From assembly GCA_900552925.1 (NCBI GenBank), contig USBH01000105.1:1-5972 (forward strand): DNA of 5,972 nt, read 5' to 3'. The DNA comes from an uncultured Oscillospiraceae bacterium (GTDB taxonomy: Bacteria; Bacillota; Clostridia; Oscillospirales; Acutalibacteraceae). Below are positions 1-4,807 of this stretch, one piece after another; within the stretch, counting starts at the first letter, position 1; each line of letters starts with the position of its first letter. A program made the translations under genes and the position numbers. A model generated the notes under the pieces. It made no database searches. It had not been told where the DNA came from and saw only the letters and a program-made list of their open reading frames with translations.

Positions 1-48
1 CGAGATTAGCTGCAGTCTCGTGGGCTCGGAGATGTGTATAAGAGACAG
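1..48. other. Nextera i7-side sequencing adapter (not genomic)
   Basis: This stretch is library adapter. Positions 1-6 (CGAGAT) match the end of the Illumina P7 oligo. Positions 7-14 (TAGCTGCA) sit where the 8-base i7 index belongs; from memory this is Nextera XT index N728. Positions 15-29 are the read-2 transposase adapter, and 30-48 (AGATGTGTATAAGAGACAG) are the 19-base Tn5 mosaic end. Genomic sequence starts at 49. Reading the EctB-type gene leftwards into this block adds the junk tail LSLIHISEPTRLQLIS. Reading rightwards from the ATG at 34 creates a false protein start, MYKRQ. Confidence 0.98.
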
Positions 49-414
49 CTTCAGCGCCGCTTCGACCGCGTTCGTGCCCGTCGGGCCGACAAACTGGATC
101 TTATAATCGAGACCGCGGGCCCGGATGATCTCATTTTCAAAATATTCGATGAACGCACGCTTCGGCGCGGTGTACATATCCATCGCGTGCAGGACGCCGT
201 CCTGCTCGAGGTAGTCGATGATGCGCTTTTTAATGTACGGGTTGTTGTGCCCGTAGTTCAGCGCACCGGCTCCGCAGAAAAAGTCGATATACTGCCGGCC
301 GTCCTCGTCGCTGAGGATCGACCCCTTTGCGGTGGTGAACACCGCAGGGAAGTTGCGGCAGTAGGAGCGCACCTCGGATTCGTACGTTTCAAAGGTTTTC
401 GTGTCTGTGTTCAT
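49..414 (-). CDS. ectB: Diaminobutyrate--2-oxoglutarate aminotransferase, EctB type (N-terminal 122 residues, truncated by adapter)
   Basis: The open frame runs from ATG at 414 to the adapter boundary at 49 and encodes 122 residues of an enzyme normally about 420 long. It resembles EctB, a class III PLP-dependent aminotransferase that moves an amino group from glutamate to aspartate semialdehyde, giving L-2,4-diaminobutyrate. Seen here: ESEVRSYCRNFPAVFTTAKG (12-31), DFFCGAGALNYGHNNP (44-59), LEQDGVLHAMDM (69-80) and GPTGTNAVEAALK (110-122), the segment that helps bind the PLP phosphate. The catalytic lysine lies in the missing part. An AAAGGA ribosome site lies about 9 bases upstream of the start. 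The gene is first on its own transcript, downstream of the prfB terminator, and no ectA precedes it, so ectoine synthesis is not shown. A related diaminobutyrate aminotransferase (Dat type) feeding another pathway is possible. Family assignment is strong; the exact pathway is unknown. Confidence 0.88.
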
Positions 415-558
415 GGTTTACCATCCTTTCTACCATGCGCGCTTGCATGATTCAGCGATCGCACGCGGCGCTTCACCGCGTGGGGCTGTTCGCTTCCCGG
501 AGAATACCGGAAAGCCAGCGGCATCCGGCCAATTTACAGAATTAAAATTTTGGCCTTG
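415..558 (-). promoter_or_regulatory. Long structured 5' leader of the EctB-type gene
   Basis: If the promoter at 565-573 is real, the mRNA has about 140 untranslated bases. In transcript order they contain an arm pair CCGGA/TCCGG (about 509-530) enclosing a GCC/GGC mini-hairpin, a 7-base perfect stem CACGCGG/CCGCGTG with a 7-base loop (462-482), and a 5-base stem CATGC/GCATG (434-449) ending just before the ribosome site at 423-431. There is no T-run, so it is not a terminator. I do not match it to a known riboswitch. No convincing short gene lies here. Regulatory function is inference. Confidence 0.35.
527..555. repeat. Inverted repeat GGCCAA/TTGGCC near the EctB-type gene promoter
   Basis: Perfect 6-base arms (527-532 and 550-555) flank a 17-base AT-rich centre. 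The repeat lies about 10 bases downstream of the proposed -10 box of the EctB-type gene, where an operator or the first leader hairpin would sit. It may also be chance; the arms are short. Confidence 0.35.
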
Positions 559-564
559 GAATTC

Positions 565-573
565 AGTATACCA
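565..573 (-). promoter_or_regulatory. Extended -10 promoter candidate for the EctB-type gene
   Basis: On the minus strand the bases read TGG-TATACT (TGn motif at 573-571, -10 box at 570-565, 5 of 6 to TATAAT). The -35 area (about 588-593) is only T-rich, which an extended -10 can tolerate. It lies between the prfB terminator and the EctB-type start, the only place a dedicated promoter could be. Confidence 0.5.
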
Positions 574-637
574 CAGTATTCCGCAAAAAGAAATAAAGAA
601 TCCCCTTAAATTTTCCTTTCACCTGCAAATTTTTTGC

Positions 638-662
638 AAAAAAACGGCGCCCGAAGGCGCCG
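638..662 (-). terminator. Intrinsic terminator of prfB
   Basis: On the minus strand a perfect 7-base stem CGGCGCC/GGCGCCG (662-656 and 651-645) closes a stable TTCG tetraloop and is followed by seven T (644-638). It starts 30 bases after the prfB stop codon. It should separate prfB from the downstream EctB-type gene. Confidence 0.92.
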
Positions 663-691
663 CTTCCGTCAGCCGGCCTGCCGGCCGCCGT

Positions 692-1819
692 TTATTCGAT
701 GTTTTCGCCGAGCGTGCCCTGGCTCAGCGCCTTGAGGTACGCGGTGATGAATTCGTCGATCTCGCCGTCCATCACGGCGTTGATGTTGCCCTTTTCACAC
801 CCGGTGCGGTGATCCTTCGCAAGCGTGTACGGCATGAACACATAGGAGCGGATCTGGCTGCCCCAGGTGATCTCCTTCTGCTCGCCCTTGATGTCCGAGA
901 TCTTTTCGAGGTGCTCGCGCTCCTTGATCTCGACGAGCTTCGAGATCAGCATCTTCATCGCGACGTCGCGGTTCTGGTACTGGCTGCGCTCCACCTGACA
1001 GGAGACGACGATGCCCGTCGGGATGTGGATCAGGCGCACGGCCGAGGACGTTTTGTTGACCTTCTGGCCGCCGGCGCCGCTCGCGCGGTAGACTTCCATC
1101 TTGATGTCGTCGGGGTTGATCTCGACGCTGAGGTCCTCGTCGATCTCCGGCATGACCTCGAGCGAGGCGAACGAGGTGTGGCGGCGGCCCGCCGAATCGA
1201 ACGGCGAGACGCGCACGAGCCGGTGCACGCCAGCCTCGCTCTTCAGGAAGCCGTAGGCGTTTTCGCCCTCGACGAGGATTGAGGCGCTCTTGAGGCCGGC
1301 CTCGTCGCCGTCGAGGTAATCGAGCGTCGTCACCTTAAAGCCGTGGCGCTCGGCCCAGCGGTTGTACATGCGGAACAGCATCTCGGCCCAGTCCTGCGCC
1401 TCGGTGCCGCCCGAGCCCGCGTGGAACGTGAGGATCGCGTTCTTGCTGTCGTACTCGCCGGTCAGCAGCGTCGTCAGACGCATCGTCTCGATTTCATTCG
1501 TGATGGCTTCGATCTCCGCCTGCGCCTCGGGCAGCAGCGAGAGATCCTCGGCCTCGTCGCCCATCTCGACGAGCGCGAGCGCGTCCTCGGTGCGGGCGCA
1601 GAGCTTCATGTAAGTCTCGTCCTTCTGCTTGAGCGCGGCCGTTTTCTGCAGCACCTTCTGCGCCGCTTCCATGTTGTCCCAGAAGCCGGGCTCCGCCGCC
1701 TTGTTCTCGAGCATCTCGACCTCCTCGCGCAGCCGCTCCAGGCCGAGCGCGTCCTTGAGGTCCTCGAGGGCGGCCTGCTTTTCATGCAGTTCTCTCTTCA
1801 GTTCTTCAAATTGCAGCAT
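692..1819 (-). CDS. prfB: Peptide chain release factor 2 (RF2), no frameshift site
   Basis: A complete 375-residue RF2, a cytoplasmic class I release factor that reads UAA and UGA and triggers release of the finished peptide. The N-terminal helical domain covers about 1-110. The stop-reading tripeptide SPF is at 205-207 and the catalytic GGQ is at 250-252 within RASGAGGQKVNKTSSAVRL, the same numbering as E. coli RF2. I chose ATG at 1819 because GGAAAGG lies 11 bases upstream. An in-frame TTG nine codons earlier (1846) has no ribosome site. Most bacterial prfB genes carry an in-frame UGA and +1 shift after Leu25; here Leu25-Gly26 are the plain codons CTC-GGC (1747-1742), so the protein is made without the autoregulatory frameshift. 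The gene has its own promoter and terminator and appears monocistronic; the often adjacent secA is not upstream. Confidence 0.97.
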   Translation of the reverse strand: MLQFEELKRELHEKQAALEDLKDALGLERLREEVEMLENKAAEPGFWDNMEAAQKVLQKTAALKQKDETYMKLCARTEDALALVEMGDEAEDLSLLPEAQAEIEAITNEIETMRLTTLLTGEYDSKNAILTFHAGSGGTEAQDWAEMLFRMYNRWAERHGFKVTTLDYLDGDEAGLKSASILVEGENAYGFLKSEAGVHRLVRVSPFDSAGRRHTSFASLEVMPEIDEDLSVEINPDDIKMEVYRASGAGGQKVNKTSSAVRLIHIPTGIVVSCQVERSQYQNRDVAMKMLISKLVEIKEREHLEKISDIKGEQKEITWGSQIRSYVFMPYTLAKDHRTGCEKGNINAVMDGEIDEFITAYLKALSQGTLGENIE

Positions 1820-1830
1820 ATCCGAATTTA

Positions 1831-1837
1831 CCTTTCC
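1831..1837 (-). promoter_or_regulatory. Ribosome binding site deciding the prfB start
   Basis: GGAAAGG on the minus strand lies 11 bases before ATG 1819. It falls inside the reading frame if the upstream TTG (1846) were used, and that TTG has only GC-rich sequence without a purine tract before it. This favours the ATG. Confidence 0.65.
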
Positions 1838-1912
1838 AAAACACAAGAATCAGCCCGGGCGCTTTACCTGCACCACTGTACATTCCGCCCGCGGCTGCAC
1901 ATATTTATCTAT

Positions 1913-1941
1913 ATTATACCGGATAAACCGGACTTTGTAAA
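1913..1941 (-). promoter_or_regulatory. prfB promoter
   Basis: Minus-strand TTTACA (-35, 1941-1936, 5 of 6) and a perfect TATAAT (-10, 1918-1913) are separated by exactly 17 bases. Predicted transcription starts near 1905, giving a leader of about 85 bases before ATG 1819. Confidence 0.88.
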
Positions 1942-1953
1942 CAGAAAAGTGCG

Positions 1954-1973
1954 GGCGGCTTCCGCCGTTTTTT
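1954..1973 (+). terminator. Terminator-like hairpin with T-run in the divergent intergenic region
   Basis: GGCGG/CCGCC (1954-1958, 1962-1966) with a 3-base loop is followed by G and six T (1968-1973) on the plus strand. No plus-strand gene ends upstream of it, since prfB is transcribed the other way. It could stop antisense transcription coming across prfB, or insulate the next promoter, or be chance in GC-rich DNA. Confidence 0.35.
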
Positions 1974-2022
1974 GCGCGGATTTTCGGAATTATTAACAGT
2001 CTGAAAATTTATCGCCCCTGCA

Positions 2023-2051
2023 TTGCGATTTTCGGCATATTGTAGTAAAAT
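2023..2051 (+). promoter_or_regulatory. Promoter of the zinc-finger membrane protein gene
   Basis: TTGCGA (2023-2028, 4 of 6 to TTGACA) and TAAAAT (2046-2051, 5 of 6 to TATAAT) are 17 bases apart. A start near 2058 gives a leader of about 45 bases before the TTG start at 2105. It is divergent from the prfB promoter, about 80 bases away. Confidence 0.65.
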
Positions 2052-2092
2052 AGAGAAAAGATATGTTGTTTTTCGAAAATCGCAAAGATTTT

Positions 2093-2097
2093 GGAGG
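2093..2097 (+). promoter_or_regulatory. Ribosome binding site for a TTG start
   Basis: GGAGG lies 7 bases before the TTG at 2105, ideal spacing. The in-frame ATG at 2063 sits about where transcription should begin and has no ribosome site. Translating from it would put this GGAGG inside the coding region. Confidence 0.85.
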
Positions 2098-2104
2098 AAT
2101 TATT

Positions 2105-3172
2105 TTGGACTACAAGGGAATCAAGTGCCCTGTGTGCGAAAAGCCGTTTACGGAAAACGACGACATTGTCGTCTGCCCCACCTGCGGCGCGCCGTACCAC
2201 CGGGCATGCTATATGGAAAAGGGAGAATGCATCTTTACCGATCTGCACGAGGCGGGCAAGGGCTGGGCGCCTCCGCCCCCGCCGAGCGCGCCGGACATCT
2301 CAAGCGAGATCAAGGACAAGGAATGCCCGAACTGCGGCACGCTCAACGCGCACAGCGCGCTGTTCTGCAGCATCTGCAACGCTTCGCTGACCGGTACGCC
2401 CGAAACGCACCGCAACAGCGCCTACAGCACGCCGCCGGCCGGCAGCGGCCCGAACCGCGCGCCCGGGCAGGGCGCCTACCCGCCCCCGCCGCCGATGAGC
2501 GGCGCGTACCACGGCTTCGGCGGCATGCCGATCGCCTTCGACCCGATGGGCGGCGCCAACCCGACCGAGCCGATTGCGGAAAACGTCACCTACGGCGACG
2601 TGAGCAAGCTCGTGCAGCAGAACTCCGGCTACTATATGGCGGTGTTCAAGAACACGAACACGTACGGACGCAGCAAATTCAATTTTTCCGCGTTCCTGTT
2701 TTCGGGCGGCTGGTTCCTCTACCGGAAGCAGTATAAGCCCGGCATCATCCTCACCGCGATCATGTTCCTTCTGCTGATCGGCTCGAGCCTCGTTTCCTAC
2801 CTCATCGTGAACCCGATCATGATCGACGCGCTCGACACCGTCGGCATCTCCTACAACGACGCGACCTACCTGCAGCTGATCGACGCGCTGACGCAGTATT
2901 TTTCGGCCAACCCGGCGCAGTACCTGCTGTTCTGCCTGCCGCTGCTGATCTACGCGCTGATGCTCGGCATCATGATCTTTTCCGGCATCCGCGGCAACCG
3001 CATGTATATGAAGCACTGCGTCCGCACGGTGCAGGAGATCAAGCGCACGAGCCAGAACGAGAGCGACGCTGCGGTGGCCTATTCCGCGCTCGGCGGCGTC
3101 AACACCGCGGCGGCCTTCTGCCTGCTCGGCTGTTACCTGATCACGCAGTGGATCCCGCTCTTCTTCATTTGA
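2105..3172 (+). CDS. RING-like zinc-finger and zinc-ribbon membrane protein (DUF2628-like membrane domain), function unknown
   Basis: 355 residues from a TTG start set by GGAGG. Residues 8-44 form a prokaryotic RING-type finger: Cys8-x2-Cys11, Cys24-x2-Cys27, His32, Cys35, Cys42, with DDIVVCPTCGAPYHRACY resembling the Prok-RING_1 family. Residues 74-91 are a second zinc ribbon (Cys74-x2-Cys77 and Cys88-x2-Cys91). A Pro/Gly-rich linker (about 97-160) follows, with PPPPP at 56-60 and 126-130. The C-terminal half has KFNFSAFLFSGGWFLYRKQYKPG (191-213), typical of DUF2628-like proteins, and three likely membrane spans (about 214-235, 273-294, 330-354). There is no signal peptide, so the fingers are probably cytoplasmic and anchored to the inner membrane. 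A sensor, scaffold or quality-control role is possible, but no substrate or partner is known to me. It has its own promoter and no clear terminator before galU. Confidence 0.85.
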   Translation: MDYKGIKCPVCEKPFTENDDIVVCPTCGAPYHRACYMEKGECIFTDLHEAGKGWAPPPPPSAPDISSEIKDKECPNCGTLNAHSALFCSICNASLTGTPETHRNSAYSTPPAGSGPNRAPGQGAYPPPPPMSGAYHGFGGMPIAFDPMGGANPTEPIAENVTYGDVSKLVQQNSGYYMAVFKNTNTYGRSKFNFSAFLFSGGWFLYRKQYKPGIILTAIMFLLLIGSSLVSYLIVNPIMIDALDTVGISYNDATYLQLIDALTQYFSANPAQYLLFCLPLLIYALMLGIMIFSGIRGNRMYMKHCVRTVQEIKRTSQNESDAAVAYSALGGVNTAAAFCLLGCYLITQWIPLFFI

Positions 3173-3207
3173 CGTCTGGAAAGCATTCTGTCGGAATTGA
3201 AAATTTT

Positions 3208-3236
3208 TTGACAAACAGGCCCCGTTCCTGTATAAT
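3208..3236 (+). promoter_or_regulatory. galU promoter, full consensus
   Basis: TTGACA (3208-3213), a 17-base spacer, and TATAAT (3231-3236): 12 of 12 consensus positions. An A/T-rich run (3200-3208) lies just upstream of the -35. Transcription should start near 3243, about 50 bases before the galU ATG. Strong constitutive expression is expected. Confidence 0.95.
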
Positions 3237-3255
3237 AGAATGCACAAAAATATGA

Positions 3256-3273
3256 CGGCGCCCTGCGGCGCCG
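3256..3273 (+). repeat. GC hairpin in the galU 5' leader
   Basis: A perfect 7-base stem CGGCGCC/GGCGCCG with loop CTGC sits 5 bases before the galU ribosome site and is not followed by T residues, so it is not a terminator. It has the same arms as the prfB terminator stem. It may stabilise the mRNA 5' end or affect ribosome access. Confidence 0.6.
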
Positions 3274-3278
3274 GATGC

Positions 3279-3283
3279 AAGGA
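3279..3283 (+). promoter_or_regulatory. galU ribosome binding site
   Basis: AAGGA lies 9 bases before ATG 3293. The alternative in-frame ATG at 3275 is preceded only by the GC hairpin and would place this site within the gene. Confidence 0.7.
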
Positions 3284-3292
3284 TGGAACGCT

Positions 3293-4168
3293 ATGATTCA
3301 GAAAGTCAGAAAGGCCGTTATCCCGGCCGCAGGCCTCGGCACGCGCGTACTGCCCGCTTCCAAGGCCATGCCCAAGGAGATGCTCCCGATCGTCGACAAG
3401 CCCGCGATTCAGTACATCGTGGAGGAGGCGGTGCGCGCCGGCATCACGGACATTCTCATCATCACGAACCGCGGCAAGGAACTGCTTGAGGATCATTTCG
3501 ACCGCGCGCCGGAGCTTGAGGAACGCTTGCTCGCCGGCGGCAAGCAGGCGATGTACGACGAAGTCGTCGGGCTCGCCCACCTCGCCAACATCTGCTACAT
3601 CCGCCAGAAGGAGACGAAGGGCCTCGGCCACGCGATTTCCTGCGCGAAGGCCTTTGTCGGCGACGAACCCTTTGCCGTGCTTTACGGCGACGACGTCATC
3701 CTCGGCGAAGACCCCGCCTGCGGCCAGCTCATCCGGGCGTATGAATCGCTCGGCCTCGGCGTCGTCGGCGTCAAGCAGGTCTCCGAGGAGGCGATCCAGC
3801 GGTATTCCTCGCTGAAGGTCGAGCCGATCCGCGACAACTGGTTCCGCTGCACCGATATGATCGAGAAGCCCACAAAGGACAAAATCCTTTCGCTGTATTC
3901 GATCCTCGGCCGCTGCGTGCTGCCGCCGAAGATCTTCGATATCCTCGAACACACCGCACCCGGCGCCGGCGGGGAGATCCAGCTCACCGACGCGATGTGC
4001 GAGCTGGCCCGCAGCGAGGGCATGACCGCCGTGGACTTCACGGGCACGCGCTACGACATGGGCAACAAGCTCGGCATCATGCAGGCGCAGGTCGAGGTCG
4101 CGCTGAACCACCCCGAGATCGGCGCCGCGTTCCGGGCCTATCTGAAGGAAATCGCAAAGACACTGTGA
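3293..4168 (+). CDS. galU: UTP--glucose-1-phosphate uridylyltransferase
   Basis: A complete 291-residue cytoplasmic nucleotidyltransferase (GalU/GtaB family) that makes UDP-glucose and pyrophosphate from UTP and glucose-1-phosphate. UDP-glucose feeds cell-envelope glycans, glycolipids and galactose use. Seen: the nucleotide-binding loop AAGLGTRVLPASKAMPKEMLP (12-32, GLGTR at 14-18), the VDKP segment (34-37), VLYGDDVI (129-136, metal-binding aspartates), the IEKP motif (190-193) with its substrate-contacting lysine, GGEIQLTDAM (226-235) and GTRYDMGNKLG (251-261). Length is normal for the family. ATG 3293 is chosen over ATG 3275 from the AAGGA site. The gene has its own consensus promoter, a leader hairpin and its own terminator, so it looks monocistronic, although read-through from the upstream zinc-finger gene is possible. 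No defect is seen. Confidence 0.97.
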   Translation: MIQKVRKAVIPAAGLGTRVLPASKAMPKEMLPIVDKPAIQYIVEEAVRAGITDILIITNRGKELLEDHFDRAPELEERLLAGGKQAMYDEVVGLAHLANICYIRQKETKGLGHAISCAKAFVGDEPFAVLYGDDVILGEDPACGQLIRAYESLGLGVVGVKQVSEEAIQRYSSLKVEPIRDNWFRCTDMIEKPTKDKILSLYSILGRCVLPPKIFDILEHTAPGAGGEIQLTDAMCELARSEGMTAVDFTGTRYDMGNKLGIMQAQVEVALNHPEIGAAFRAYLKEIAKTL

Positions 4169-4169
4169 G

Positions 4170-4216
4170 AAAAAACGCCTTGTTCAGGGAATTTTCCCTT
4201 GACTTGGCGTTTTTTT
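4170..4216 (+). terminator. galU intrinsic terminator
   Basis: An A-rich arm ending in CGCC (4170-4179) pairs with GGCG plus seven T (4206-4216). The inner part pairs GGGA with TCCC around 4187-4198. The hairpin begins directly after the galU stop codon. The A-run on the left makes it potentially bidirectional. Its right arm overlaps the -35 of the next promoter. Confidence 0.88.
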
Positions 4217-4226
4217 ATGGTATAAT
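4199..4226 (+). promoter_or_regulatory. rpsF-ssb-rpsR operon promoter, overlapping the galU terminator
   Basis: TTGACT (-35, 4199-4204, 5 of 6) lies in the descending arm of the galU terminator. The spacer is 16 bases and contains its T-run. The -10 is a perfect TATAAT (4221-4226) preceded by TGG, an extended -10. Transcription should start near 4233. Confidence 0.85.
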
Positions 4227-4232
4227 TACTCT

Positions 4233-4366
4233 GTTGACGCGCTCCGCCGCGAGTCAGCGCCTTATTTTTGTGTAAACAAAAGCGGGCTGGACGGTGCGGC
4301 GCCGCGGGAAACAATCCTTGCTCCGTTTTAAAGTACGGGGCCAAAGTCCAAAAGGAGGTGCAAACC
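4233..4366 (+). promoter_or_regulatory. rpsF operon 5' leader, possible S6:S18 autoregulatory RNA
   Basis: About 134 untranslated bases precede rpsF. They include GCGCT/AGCGC arms (4239-4243, 4256-4260), the palindrome GCGGCGCCGC (4296-4305), and a hairpin CTCCGT/ACGGGG with an 8-base loop (4321-4340) lying 12 bases before the ribosome site GGAGGTG (4353-4359). The GACGG at 4290-4294 could pair with CCGT at 4323-4326 instead, giving an alternative fold. Leaders of rpsF that bind the S6:S18 complex through a CCG-containing structure are known in bacteria. Whether this leader has that structure I cannot establish by eye. Confidence 0.45.
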
Positions 4367-4774
4367 ATGACAGAGGTAAAGAACAAGTACGAGACCGTGC
4401 TCGTCCTCTCCGCAAAGCTCGGTGAGGAGGGCAGCGCAGAACTGGTTGAGAAGTTCAAGGCATTGATTGCAGAACACGGTACTGTCGAAGGCGTTGACGA
4501 TTGGGGCAAGAGAAGACTTGCGTACCCGATCAACAAGGAGACGGAGGGCTACTACACCCTCATCAACTTCGAGAGCACGCCGGACTTCACGGCTGAGCTG
4601 GACAGACGCTACAAGATCACCGACGGCGTCATCCGTTCCATCATCATCAAGAAGGACCCGCGTTTTGCAAACGCTGCTGCGAAGCCGCGCAAGGCCGCTG
4701 AGCCGAAGCCGATCGACGTGGAGGCTGTTGCAGCCGAGGCCGTCGACGCCAAGGAAGAATCCGCTGCAGAATAA
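4367..4774 (+). CDS. rpsF: Small ribosomal subunit protein bS6
   Basis: A complete 135-residue S6, a 30S platform protein that binds 16S rRNA together with S18. The globular ferredoxin-like domain spans about 1-97, with KYETVLVL (7-14), the conserved WGKRRLAYPI (46-55), GYYTLINF (61-68) and DGVIRSIIIKKD (86-97). Residues 98-135 are an Ala/Glu/Lys-rich tail beyond the usual core of about 95, as in many Clostridia; it is probably unstructured. GGAGGTG lies 7 bases before the ATG. It is the first gene of rpsF-ssb-rpsR, with 33 bases to ssb, and its partner S18 is made from the same mRNA. An in-frame ATG 33 codons upstream (4268) has no ribosome site. Confidence 0.97.
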   Translation: MTEVKNKYETVLVLSAKLGEEGSAELVEKFKALIAEHGTVEGVDDWGKRRLAYPINKETEGYYTLINFESTPDFTAELDRRYKITDGVIRSIIIKKDPRFANAAAKPRKAAEPKPIDVEAVAAEAVDAKEESAAE

Positions 4775-4807
4775 GTTTTTTGGCATAACGAAAGAGAGTT
4801 GTTACCT

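Noticed and set aside
34..450. A 138-residue plus-strand open frame starting MYKRQ
   Set aside because: The start codon lies inside the sequencing adapter and the rest is antisense to the EctB-type gene.
401..1282. A 293-residue plus-strand open frame across the prfB terminator and antisense to prfB
   Set aside because: It runs through a terminator and opposite the conserved GGQ and SPF region of prfB. Its composition is that of an antisense shadow.
1820..1846. Nine-residue N-terminal extension of RF2 from TTG 1846
   Set aside because: There is no ribosome site before the TTG, whereas GGAAAGG precedes ATG 1819, and numbering from that ATG places SPF and GGQ at the same positions as in E. 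coli RF2.
3173..3207. A terminator for the zinc-finger protein gene
   Set aside because: Only a 4-base ATTC/GAAT pairing is present before the A/T run, which is too weak to call.
2300..4111. A 603-residue open frame on the minus strand opposite the zinc-finger gene and galU
   Set aside because: It overlaps two recognisable plus-strand genes, is rich in Ala, Arg, Val, Asp and His as antisense of GC-rich codons tends to be, and spans the galU promoter region. No ribosome site or known domain is seen.
4234..4266. TTGACG with a downstream TTATTT as an alternative rpsF promoter
   Set aside because: The spacer would be 21 bases and the -10 is poor. The TTGACT/TGG-TATAAT pair just upstream is far better.
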